DNA of 9,117 nt from Streptosporangiaceae bacterium. GTDB lineage: Bacteria; Actinomycetota; Actinomycetes; Streptosporangiales; Streptosporangiaceae. The stretch spans positions 1-9,117 of the forward strand of contig JASHSO010000532.1 in the NCBI GenBank assembly GCA_030038715.1, in the 5' to 3' direction. This document shows positions 1 through 6,302 of this stretch, piece after piece. The position numbers and the translations under genes were made by a program. Numbering within the stretch: the first letter of the stretch is position 1; every line of letters begins with the position of its first letter. Under the pieces are notes generated by a model that was not told where the DNA came from, made no database searches, and saw nothing but the letters and a program-made list of their open reading frames with translations.

Positions 1-21
1 GGCGACCGCGATGCTCTCGAT

Positions 22-912
22 GTGCACATGCATCCAGACCAGCTGGCAGTCTCTGTCTCGACGGTGCGGATGCTAGTGGATGAGCAGTTCCCCGAGTGGC
101 AGACGCTGCCTGTCCAGGCCGTCGCCTCGCAGGGGACAGTGAACGCACTGTTCCGCATCGGCGAGAAGTTCCTGGCCCGGTTCCCGCTCCAGCCCGCTGA
201 CATCCCTTCAACACGGCGCTGGCTTGAGCGCGAGGCCCAGGCAGCCCGCCAGCTGCTAGGCCGTACCCGGTTCTCCACGCCCGAGCCCGTCGCGCTGGGT
301 GACCCCGGGGGGTGCTACCCGTTGCCATGGTCGGTGCTGACCTGGCTGCCAGGCACGGTGGCCACCGACCAAGACCCGAGCGAATCTGTCCCGTTCACGC
401 ACGATCTCGCAGAGTTCATCCAAGGGGTACGCGCGATCGATACGCGCGGCAGAGCGTTCACCGGAACCGGCCGAGGAGGCGAGCTGCCATCCCACGACCG
501 GTGGATGCAGACCTGCTTCGAGCGCAGCGAACATCTGCTGGATGTCCCGCAGCTTCGCCATACCTGGGCAGCCCTTCGGGAGCTGCCGCGCACAGCCGAC
601 GACGTAATGACCCACGGTGACCTGACCCCGGGAAACGTGCTCGTCTCGAGCGGACGCCTGGCCGGAGTCATAGACGTCGGCGGCATGAGACCAGCTGATC
701 CTGCGCTCGACCTGGTCAGTGCCTGGCACTTGCTCGAAGCTGGCCCGCGCAACGTGCTTCGCGACGACCTCGGGTGCGACGATCTCGAATGGGAACGCGG
801 CAAGGCCTGGGCGTTCGAGCAGGCAATGGGTCTCGTCTGGTATTACCTCGACAGCCATCCGGCCATGAGCCTGCTCGGTCGGCGCACGCTACAACGCATC
901 ACAAACGGATAG
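22..912 (+). CDS. APH-family phosphotransferase (aminoglycoside/macrolide kinase-like)
   Basis: A protein-kinase-like phosphotransferase of the APH/choline kinase superfamily (PF01636), about 296 residues, the usual size. Members transfer phosphate from a nucleotide triphosphate to a hydroxyl of a small molecule such as an aminoglycoside or macrolide; the substrate cannot be read from sequence. Seen: the Brenner-type catalytic motif HGDLTPGN (His198, Asp200, Asn205), followed by the metal-binding segment GVIDVGG (Asp218) and DPALDLV. The N-terminus MHPDQL..VSVSTVRMLVDEQFPEW and the segment ASQGTVNALFRIG resemble the start and glycine loop of actinomycete members. I chose GTG at 22; ATG at 28 is equally possible, no good ribosome site precedes either, and the frame is open to the left window edge. 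It faces the hydrolase gene tail-to-tail across a 79-bp gap. It is cytoplasmic. The general Trp after the metal-binding Asp (IDWG) is Val here. A true resistance role is unproven. Confidence 0.86.
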   Translation: MHMHPDQLAVSVSTVRMLVDEQFPEWQTLPVQAVASQGTVNALFRIGEKFLARFPLQPADIPSTRRWLEREAQAARQLLGRTRFSTPEPVALGDPGGCYPLPWSVLTWLPGTVATDQDPSESVPFTHDLAEFIQGVRAIDTRGRAFTGTGRGGELPSHDRWMQTCFERSEHLLDVPQLRHTWAALRELPRTADDVMTHGDLTPGNVLVSSGRLAGVIDVGGMRPADPALDLVSAWHLLEAGPRNVLRDDLGCDDLEWERGKAWAFEQAMGLVWYYLDSHPAMSLLGRRTLQRITNG

Positions 913-991
913 GTTCAAGTGACCGGTTGACGCCTTGCCGCCAGCGTGCCCGGCACGTCCGGCCGCCCGGCAGGTGGGAACAGTCGTGCCC

Positions 992-2152
992 TCAGCTCGT
1001 GATGTGGTCGAGCCAGTCGAGGGCCGCAGTCCAGAACACGATGGGTGCCATGCCCTCGCAGTGCCCTTCGGCTCCCTCGGCCCGGGTGAAGAGGCGGAAT
1101 TCTTTCGGGTGGCTGAGGTGGTCAAACAACTGCCGACCCTGGCCGGTAGAGACGGTGTCGCCTTCGTTGTCCGTGACGTAGCTGGGGCACCGCACCCGAG
1201 CGATGGTGGGGGCGTTGGTATAGCCGAGCATGTCGGCGAGATAGGTCCGCACGCTTGGTGTGCCGTGGGTCACCATCCGAGGCGCCAGCAGGGCCTGCAC
1301 GGCGGGCAATGTGAGGAGGGCGTTGAATTGCTCATCGGCGGCGGGATCATTGATCCGCCCGGCGAGGTCGCCAAGCCTGGCGGTGGCTGCTGTCCCGAGG
1401 TCGTACTGGCCGGGATCAACGATCATGGCGGCGAGCCGGGGCTCGCCTGCCGCGCCGCGCGGTGCCAGGAACCCGCCGAACGACCTGCCCACAAGCACGA
1501 CCTTCTCGGCGTCGACCTCGGGCTCGGTGATCAGGCTGTCGACCATCTCTGGCACGACGTGCTCCCAGTCTGGCCGCATCGGGACGCGCTGGTCGTACAA
1601 CACCGAGCCCTGTCCCGGGCCGTCAACAGCTGCGAACGCATACCCGCGCTCCAGCGCCGGCCCGGCTGAGGCGTACAGCTCTTCGGCCGTGCCGTCGTAG
1701 CCGCCGATATGCAAGATCGTGGGCCGCGGCACGGCCGGCCCGGCCGGAGTGAACAGGTACCCCGGCCACGTGCCCGACATCACCCTGGCCGGGTGACTCA
1801 GCAACGGCAGGGCCGCCCGGAACGCTTGCACGCTTGCGGGGTAGGCCGAACGCAGTTCCGTCCCGTCCAGATTGTCGCGGTGGAAGAAGAAAGCCTGCCG
1901 GAAGTACTCCGCAGCACGCAGGTAGGCGCCGCGCGCGCTGACCACGCGGCCGGCCTGCATAGCGTTGCTGGCCTGCTCTGCAAGACGCGAGCCGAATGCT
2001 GCCCAGGACCGGTGCCAGCTATCCCGGTCGCCCGGCGTAATCTGCGCGGCGATCGCCAGGCACTCACCCACACTGGCCATTCCCGAATCGGCCTTGCCGA
2101 TACTGCGCTGCAGCTGGCCGTCGAACGCGTCATCATCGAAATAAAGTCTCAC
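992..2152 (-). CDS. Alpha/beta hydrolase, FrsA/Ayg1/DHPON-hydrolase-like
   Basis: A cytoplasmic serine hydrolase of about 386 residues: a helical N-terminal region (roughly 1-125) followed by an alpha/beta hydrolase fold. Seen, numbered from GTG at 2152: HIGGYDGT (148-155, oxyanion-loop region), DGPGQG (177-182), nucleophile elbow GRSFGG (Ser224), a probable acid in TDNEGD (Asp328 or Asp332), and catalytic His364 in EGHCEG. The GGYDGT...GPALERGY...DGPGQG pattern is that of the PF06500-like group that includes 2,6-dihydroxypseudooxynicotine hydrolase and fungal Ayg1, enzymes that cleave C-C or ester bonds; the substrate is unknown here. The frame stays open upstream to a TTG/ATG at 2212/2209. 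Those 20 codons include TTA, CTA, TTG and AGG, which are unlike the rest, and they spell a hydrophobic stretch atypical of the family. I therefore prefer GTG 2152, which lies 7 nt after a TAACCT box. The homologous region begins around VRLYFDDDAFDGQLQ. Confidence 0.86.
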   Translation of the reverse strand: MRLYFDDDAFDGQLQRSIGKADSGMASVGECLAIAAQITPGDRDSWHRSWAAFGSRLAEQASNAMQAGRVVSARGAYLRAAEYFRQAFFFHRDNLDGTELRSAYPASVQAFRAALPLLSHPARVMSGTWPGYLFTPAGPAVPRPTILHIGGYDGTAEELYASAGPALERGYAFAAVDGPGQGSVLYDQRVPMRPDWEHVVPEMVDSLITEPEVDAEKVVLVGRSFGGFLAPRGAAGEPRLAAMIVDPGQYDLGTAATARLGDLAGRINDPAADEQFNALLTLPAVQALLAPRMVTHGTPSVRTYLADMLGYTNAPTIARVRCPSYVTDNEGDTVSTGQGRQLFDHLSHPKEFRLFTRAEGAEGHCEGMAPIVFWTAALDWLDHITS

Positions 2153-2165
2153 ACTGACCAGGTTA
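2152..2165 (-). promoter_or_regulatory. Candidate -10 box for leaderless hydrolase transcript
   Basis: On the minus strand TAACCT (2165-2160) is followed by 7 nt and then GTG at 2152. This TANNNT box with a start codon at the expected +1 is the usual arrangement of leaderless genes in actinobacteria. There is no convincing -35 hexamer and no Shine-Dalgarno upstream of this GTG. It supports the short start of the hydrolase gene but is an inference from pattern only. Confidence 0.4.
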
Positions 2166-2275
2166 CTACTCGCCCGGATCAAGCCGAGGACCAATAACCT
2201 AGCTAGCATCAACGAGAAAGCTTGGACAACGCCAAATCTCGCTTGTGCCAGATTAACGCACCCGGATGACGTTGT

Positions 2276-2290
2276 TCCCAGTTTCTGGGA
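2276..2290. repeat. Short palindrome TCCCAG-N3-CTGGGA
   Basis: Perfect 6-bp inverted repeat with a TTT centre. It lies about 23 bp downstream of a minus-strand TATAGT box (2318-2313) and upstream of the hydrolase gene, so it could be an operator or a small 5'-leader hairpin. No T-tract follows on either strand, so a terminator is unlikely. Confidence 0.4.
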
Positions 2291-2312
2291 CAGCAGGAAA
2301 GCCCGGCGGGAA

Positions 2313-2318
2313 ACTATA
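2313..2318 (-). promoter_or_regulatory. Candidate upstream -10 box (TATAGT) for hydrolase gene
   Basis: Minus-strand TATAGT, identical to the box preceding the GH27 gene at 6174-6169. It would start a transcript near 2306 with a leader of about 95-155 nt before the hydrolase start. No recognisable -35 element lies 17-18 bp upstream, so this is weak. Confidence 0.25.
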
Positions 2319-2472
2319 AGCTAGAAGTGCGGAGAAACGCTGCCCGAGACCTCACTAATTCAAGGCAGTTCGTCGGCGTCCACCGTCCTTTACGAATTCT
2401 TGAGCAGATGCACGTTCACGCGGGCACGTCCGCACTATGCCGCGTGGAGTAGGTCCCTTCCGCGTGGATAGT

Positions 2473-3414
2473 TCAACCCTGGAAGAGCTGATCGAGATGC
2501 CATTGCAGGAACTCTTGACTGGGCCGGTCGGCGCGACGTTCTGGCAGCTCAATGAGCTGTCCTTCCTTGGCATAGAGCTGGTCGCCATTGCTGAAGTCAG
2601 CTCGCAGCCTGGGGCTGACCCGGAGCCGAAAGCTCGGATCAACGCCAAGGTATCCCCGGTCAAACAGCGTGTGGATGTCTGACCGCAGCAGCAGCCCGTT
2701 GTCGAGCCGGTGCTCGCCGCCTGCGGCGACCGGACGGATGTGGGCTGCCTGTAGGACGGGCGGTATGTGGGTTCCAGTGACTGCGCAGCGGCGGTGGTAG
2801 GCGTCCAGGACCACGGCCTTGAAGGAGCTTTGGCCCAGGCGGTAAGGCGCTAGGCGCGGGTCCCCGAATACTGGGCCGGGCCGGTGCCAGGGCTGGCTGA
2901 GGTCCACTTCCACCTCGGCGCCGAGGATCAGCCACAGCAAGTCGGCAAAGTACGACGCCGTCGAGGAGTTGGATAGGTCGTAGCTCTTGCCTTGGACGAT
3001 GTTGCGCGCGAACGCCGGCGGGGCGGTTACACCGGCGTCTCCGGCGAAGAACCGGACGTCCCGCACGAACAGGCAGCCGATGATGGGGTCCTCGGCCGGG
3101 CTGATCGGCATTCGCCGGTACTTGCCAATGCGCGCCCGCATCTGCTCCTCGCTAGGTGCCCCGTTCGCCTCCCCGAAGAACTCCCAAGCCTCCGAGACGC
3201 TCAACCGCGCCGAGTCGCTGAAGAACCCACCGCCCACGACCCGGTTGTGCGGGTAATGAGTCTTGAAGAAGAACGGCTCGCCCGGAGCCAGGACCCGGAA
3301 CTCACGCGCTCCGCTGGGCTGCCAGAAATTCACCTCGGTCAAGCCCGCCCTGGCCGAGAGAAACTGATACCAGCTTTGGTCGGTCACCCCCACGTACGCG
3401 CGCACGAACGACAT
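2473..3414 (-). CDS. HNH endonuclease (PF13391-type) with N-terminal PUA/EVE-like domain
   Basis: A 313-residue putative DNA endonuclease. Seen: C-terminal HNH domain (about 195-265) with CAVTG (Cys210), AAHIRP (His225), LDNGLLL (Asn239) and DIHTLFDRG (His248), the signature of the HNH_2 family PF13391, a metal-dependent nuclease fold. The N-terminal 150 residues (VRAYVGVTDQSWYQFL, LAPGEPFFFKTHYPHNRVVGGGFF, later ARNIVQGKSYDL) have a beta-rich pattern. A glycine-containing strand at 55-65 resembles the PUA superfamily (EVE, ASCH, SRA), which in other nucleases reads modified bases; that assignment is my inference. The fusion therefore resembles modification-dependent restriction enzymes. Start: ATG 3414 gives the MSFVRAYVGVTD beginning that suits the family. 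A longer frame reaches GTG 3534, overlapping the DUF1905 stop by 4 bp, but its extra 40 residues look like non-coding sequence. DUF1905 lies directly upstream on the same strand, and no methyltransferase is visible. Confidence 0.88.
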   Translation of the reverse strand: MSFVRAYVGVTDQSWYQFLSARAGLTEVNFWQPSGAREFRVLAPGEPFFFKTHYPHNRVVGGGFFSDSARLSVSEAWEFFGEANGAPSEEQMRARIGKYRRMPISPAEDPIIGCLFVRDVRFFAGDAGVTAPPAFARNIVQGKSYDLSNSSTASYFADLLWLILGAEVEVDLSQPWHRPGPVFGDPRLAPYRLGQSSFKAVVLDAYHRRCAVTGTHIPPVLQAAHIRPVAAGGEHRLDNGLLLRSDIHTLFDRGYLGVDPSFRLRVSPRLRADFSNGDQLYAKEGQLIELPERRADRPSQEFLQWHLDQLFQG

Positions 3415-3530
3415 TGTGGACCACGGACGACGACAGGTCGCGCCCATCTGCCGCGTCATCCACGGAGACCCGCCCAGCGTCACCGTCGACGCGCGAACGG
3501 CAACGCGTCTCGGCTCCGCACTTCGGCTTG

Positions 3531-3827
3531 TCACTTCCGGCGCGCGACGTTGACACGCACGACCACCTCGACCATAGCGCCCTCCCCGATCGCCTCCGCC
3601 CGCTGCACCGCCACCCTGACCGGCACCAGGTAGCGGCCGTCCTTGGGGAACAGCGCAGTGCTGAACTCGGTGTCGCCAATAGTGACGCGGACCGGCACCT
3701 GGCCCCAGTAGATCAATCCGCGGGCCTGCTCCTTGAGATCCTCGCTATCCTCCGAGCTCATGGCCACAAAGAGGTACGGCGCCGGTCCGCGCCACTCGAT
3801 CACTTCGCCAGTGAAGGTCCACTCCAT
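3531..3827 (-). CDS. DUF1905 domain-containing protein
   Basis: A 98-residue protein made almost wholly of the DUF1905 domain. Seen: MEWTFTGEVIEWRGPAPYLFVAM at the start (WRGPxPY is typical), IYWGQVPVRVTIGDTEFSTALFPKDGRYLVPV in the middle (the GxxPVRVxIG..xxxTxLFPKDGxYLVPV core), and a final beta strand. The fold is a small beta barrel; biochemical function is unknown, and in other proteins the domain is fused to YdeI/OmdA-like domains. I chose ATG 3827 because the family begins at MEWTF; an in-frame ATG at 3866 would add 13 residues that do not look like the domain. Only a weak GGG ribosome site is visible. It lies 116 bp upstream of the HNH gene on the same strand and divergent from the kinase at 3985, so co-transcription with the HNH gene is likely but not shown. 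Confidence 0.85.
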   Translation of the reverse strand: MEWTFTGEVIEWRGPAPYLFVAMSSEDSEDLKEQARGLIYWGQVPVRVTIGDTEFSTALFPKDGRYLVPVRVAVQRAEAIGEGAMVEVVVRVNVARRK

Positions 3828-3972
3828 GCACCCATCATCTGAGACGCGGACTATCGAGTGTTTCATTGCCTCGGCCCCACCCGGGCGCAGCCAGGTTCAC
3901 CCTCGTCGCAGCACAGGCAGAAGGGACGGGCCCTGTCCACGCCCAGAAGCGCTAGCACCTGTCGATCTGCAC

Positions 3973-3985
3973 TAGCCTCAGCCTG
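3973..3985 (+). promoter_or_regulatory. Leaderless-type promoter of the second APH kinase
   Basis: TAGCCT (3973-3978) is followed by 6 nt and then the GTG start at 3985, placing the start codon at the expected transcription start. There is no Shine-Dalgarno sequence. An imperfectly flanked 5-bp inverted repeat, GCTAG (3951-3955) and CTAGC (3972-3976), overlaps the -10 and -35 regions with centres 21 bp apart and might be an operator. Confidence 0.5.
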
Positions 3986-4965
3986 TGCGCGAGCGTCCGG
4001 CCGACATCAGCGACAGCGATGTCGCTGCCGTACTGGCTCGCCAGTGGGCGCTCACGTTGCAGGACCTGTCTTACCTGCCCGTCGGTTTCGGCGGACATCA
4101 CTGGCTCGCCGTCGACCAGACGGGCTCGCGATGGTTCGTGACCGTCAGCGATCTGGCCGCGCCGTGGGTGCACGACCTGCCCGCTGCGATGCAGACGGCG
4201 GTCTGGCTCGCAACGGAGGCCGGGCTCGAGTTCGTCGTCGCTCCAGTGCCCTCGAGTACTGGCCAGGTGGTCGGCTTTGTGGACGGCCGGCACGCGCTGA
4301 TGATGTTTCCATACGTCGACGCCACGCCTTGTCGCTTCGAGGACCCGGTCGACGGCGCGGGCCGGAGCGCGATCATCGACATCCTGGCTAGGCTGCATAC
4401 CGCTAGCCCTACGGGCGTTCAGGTGCCCAGCAGTCCACTTGAGGCGGCCCGGCGCCAGGCCATCGAGCAGGCCCTGGTCAGCTTGGGTGCCCCCTGGAAA
4501 GGCGGTCCCTTCTCCGAGCCGGGCCGTGATCTTCTGACCCGGTACGAAGGGACGCTGCGTCAGGCGTTTGCGCGTTTTGACGGCCTGCTCGGCCGGGTCC
4601 GGGAGGCTGGCGGGCCCGTTGTCATCACGCACGGCGAGCCCCACCCCGGCAATCTGCTGCGCACCGGCGCCGGGCTGCGCCTGGTCGACTGGGACCAGAC
4701 CGCGCTGGCCCGGCCTGAGCGAGATCTATGGTGGGTGATCTCAGGCGACCAGGACGCCGCACGGTACGCGTCGCGGACTGGTTGGCCGGTCAACCACGAC
4801 GCGCTCGCGCTGTACCAGCTACGCTGGGGCCTGGAGGACGTAGCCGAGTTCCTGACCGCGATCCGCGGTCCGCACCAGCAGACGGCGGACACGCTGGTCT
4901 ACTGGACCGGACTCCGGGAAACCCTCGAGTCAATCGCAGCAGGACTGTCCGCTATCGCACAGTGA
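3985..4965 (+). CDS. APH-family phosphotransferase with HGE catalytic motif
   Basis: A 326-residue kinase-like phosphotransferase of the APH superfamily, resembling actinomycete proteins annotated as spectinomycin-phosphotransferase-like. Seen: N-terminal lobe with the loop YLPVGFGGHHWLAV (30-43) and FVTVSDL; hinge-like LMMFPYVD (105-112); catalytic segment VITHGEPHPGN (His216, Glu218, Asn223); and metal-binding LVDWDQ (Asp235, Asp237). The catalytic Asp of the standard HGD motif is Glu218. HGEPHPGN recurs in this subfamily as I know it, so the enzyme need not be dead, but its chemistry may differ. Start GTG 3985 is chosen for MRERPADISD and the TAGCCT box 7 nt before it. Substrate unknown; sequence does not show antibiotic resistance. 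It is unrelated in close sequence to the first kinase (22-912). Its 3' end overlaps the GH27 gene tail-to-tail by 14 bp. Confidence 0.86.
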   Translation: MRERPADISDSDVAAVLARQWALTLQDLSYLPVGFGGHHWLAVDQTGSRWFVTVSDLAAPWVHDLPAAMQTAVWLATEAGLEFVVAPVPSSTGQVVGFVDGRHALMMFPYVDATPCRFEDPVDGAGRSAIIDILARLHTASPTGVQVPSSPLEAARRQAIEQALVSLGAPWKGGPFSEPGRDLLTRYEGTLRQAFARFDGLLGRVREAGGPVVITHGEPHPGNLLRTGAGLRLVDWDQTALARPERDLWWVISGDQDAARYASRTGWPVNHDALALYQLRWGLEDVAEFLTAIRGPHQQTADTLVYWTGLRETLESIAAGLSAIAQ

Positions 4966-6160
4966 ACATCAGCACTCCATAACCAGGCAGGGTGCGGCAC
5001 AGATAGCCGTCACTGGTTCGTGCCGGCCTGCCGTTACCCCAGACATTGGTGAGCTGACCTGGAATTCTGTAGCGAACGTCCGCCCGGGATGAGGAGGTGT
5101 TGACGAGCATCACTGAGCCCGGTTTCGCAATAACGTCGATGCTTCCCTGGGTGTCAACCAGCTTGCCCTGAACGCCTTCCTGGTCAATGGAGATAACTGT
5201 CTTATTGCCCAGCACCGTGAGTGCGGCGCCGGAAGTCAGGTCCCCTGATGCGATCATCGGACTCGACTCCATGGCCCACACATCCGCCTGGTTCTCTTGT
5301 GCGGACAGCGAGTATCCGAAGGTGCTGTTCCCGGCTAGGAGCATGTCCAGGTCGTTCCAGTGGCCGGGCGACGCGTACGAGTACAGCGGCAGGTCTGCTT
5401 CAAGGTGCCGGATGATGGAGACGCCAGCGTCAACCGCCGTGCTCTCATCAGGAGCGATGCGCCACATGTTAGAGGTGGTTGATGAAGCAGCCACAAGTGC
5501 GCTGAACCTCGGGCTGCCGGGCGACCGTGCTGCGCTCACAGGCAATTCCTGCGAGTACACGATGCGCGGGTTAGCCGCTCTGAGGGCAGTTCCGAACTGC
5601 TTGAACAGCGTCGCCGGATTCGCGCCGTTCGGCAGATGGCAGGAATCGAGCTTGACGAAGTCCACTCCCCAACTTGCGAATGTCTGCGCGTCCTGGCCGT
5701 AATGACCATACGAGCCAGGCCGTCCGGCACACGTGGCCGTGCCGGCGGACGCATAGATACCTAGCTCGAGGCCGAGGCTATGCACCACGTTCGCGACGTA
5801 ACGGATGCCGTCAGGGAATGTTGCTGCATCAGGCAGCAGTGCACCGGTAGCTGACCGCTTTTGAGCCATCCAGCAGTCGTCGATGACCACGGTGTTGTAG
5901 CCATCGGCGGCCAACCCCGTGCTGACAAGTTCGCGAGCACTTTTCAGGATCTCTGACTCGGTCACCGTGCACCGATCTTGATACCAGTCATTCCAGCCCA
6001 TCGGCGGCCGAGCAGCGGCGGTCGCTGTCCCGGGAGTGACCGCCATCGGAGATGCGTGGGCATGGCGCGAGCCAAGCCCGGCAAGCATGATCAACAATCC
6101 GGCCACGAGCGCGGGCACGCACCAGCCAAGGACCCTTAGCGCAGAGAGTTGAATGGGCAC
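4952..6160 (-). CDS. Secreted GH27 alpha-galactosidase-like glycoside hydrolase
   Basis: A 402-residue family GH27 retaining glycosidase, predicted to release terminal alpha-galactose (or a related sugar such as beta-L-arabinopyranose) outside the cell. Seen: signal peptide or anchor at 1-36 (hydrophobic 11-30, likely cleavage after AHA); start of the (beta/alpha)8 barrel at PPMGWNDWY (52-60); VIDDCW (Asp94, Asp95); nucleophile in DFVKLDSC (Asp172); acid/base in WRIAPDE (Asp238); PGHWNDLDMLLAGN (265-278); and a C-terminal beta domain from about 320 to the end. Cys64/Cys96 and Cys144/Cys174 are spaced for the two conserved GH27 disulfides, which fits export. GTG 6160 is chosen because it gives the complete signal peptide. 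No lipobox is present and no carbohydrate-binding module. No sugar transporter or regulator gene adjoins it, so the role in galactoside scavenging is inferred from family alone. Confidence 0.92.
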   Translation of the reverse strand: MPIQLSALRVLGWCVPALVAGLLIMLAGLGSRHAHASPMAVTPGTATAAARPPMGWNDWYQDRCTVTESEILKSARELVSTGLAADGYNTVVIDDCWMAQKRSATGALLPDAATFPDGIRYVANVVHSLGLELGIYASAGTATCAGRPGSYGHYGQDAQTFASWGVDFVKLDSCHLPNGANPATLFKQFGTALRAANPRIVYSQELPVSAARSPGSPRFSALVAASSTTSNMWRIAPDESTAVDAGVSIIRHLEADLPLYSYASPGHWNDLDMLLAGNSTFGYSLSAQENQADVWAMESSPMIASGDLTSGAALTVLGNKTVISIDQEGVQGKLVDTQGSIDVIAKPGSVMLVNTSSSRADVRYRIPGQLTNVWGNGRPARTSDGYLCRTLPGYGVLMFTVR

Positions 6161-6174
6161 CGAGTCATACTATA
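6160..6174 (-). promoter_or_regulatory. Strong -10 box (TATAGT) of the GH27 gene
   Basis: On the minus strand TATAGT (6174-6169) lies 8 nt before GTG 6160 within an AT-rich stretch (6165-6180) that stands out from the surrounding GC-rich DNA. No ribosome site separates it from the start, so the transcript is probably leaderless or nearly so. No good -35 hexamer is visible. Confidence 0.5.
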
Positions 6175-6188
6175 TACCTTCTGCGAGT

Positions 6189-6208
6189 TACAGGAGGTTC
6201 AGCCTGTA
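6189..6208. promoter_or_regulatory. Operator-like inverted repeat TACAGG-N8-CCTGTA
   Basis: Perfect 6-bp arms (6189-6194 and 6203-6208) separated by 8 bp. If transcription of the GH27 gene starts at 6160 the repeat spans about -29 to -48, overlapping the -35 region, where a repressor would act. The regulator is not encoded in the window and its family cannot be named from this site. Confidence 0.45.
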
Positions 6209-6302
6209 TGACGGGATCCAGGCAGGGTACCAGCGGGTATAAGTGCTACATCGCCGATTGGTGCGCCCGCCAGTAGGGCAGCAGGACTTCGTTACGGGCG
6301 AG

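Larger units (their letters stand above)
2153..2472. other. Long non-coding interval, comparatively AT-rich
   Basis: About 320 bp lie between the stop of the HNH gene and the preferred start of the hydrolase gene, both on the minus strand. Base composition is visibly more AT-rich than the flanking genes around 2210-2410. It contains a TCCCAG-TTT-CTGGGA palindrome (2276-2290), a minus-strand TATAGT box (2318-2313), and a 9-bp direct repeat CCGCGTGGA at 2440-2448 and 2460-2468. No tRNA fold, no T-tract terminator and no credible small gene was found on either strand. Confidence 0.6.

Noticed and set aside
256..858. 200-residue open frame on the minus strand
   Set aside because: Antisense shadow of the first APH kinase, produced by high GC content at third codon positions.
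945..957. CGTGC-CCG-GCACG hairpin between the convergent genes as a terminator
   Set aside because: Only a 5-bp stem with a 3-nt loop and no T-tract on either strand; too weak to call.
935..1669. 244-residue open frame on the plus strand
   Set aside because: Lies wholly antisense to the hydrolase, whose frame carries GRSFGG, DGPGQG and EGHCEG; the plus-strand product has no domain-like pattern.
2400..2480. Possible tRNA T-loop (GTTCAACCCT near 2471)
   Set aside because: No cloverleaf, acceptor stem or anticodon arm can be built; the bases are the antisense of the HNH C-terminus and stop codon.
2355..2682. Small open frames on both strands around the HNH 3' end (81 and 102 residues)
   Set aside because: Both are largely shadows of the HNH coding region, with no ribosome site and no recognisable domain.
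2992..3633. 213-residue open frame on the plus strand
   Set aside because: Antisense to the HNH gene and spans its start and the end of DUF1905; composition is Arg-rich and non-domain-like.
3858..4391. 177-residue open frame on the plus strand
   Set aside because: Overlaps the start of the second kinase in another frame; very Arg-rich, no family resemblance.
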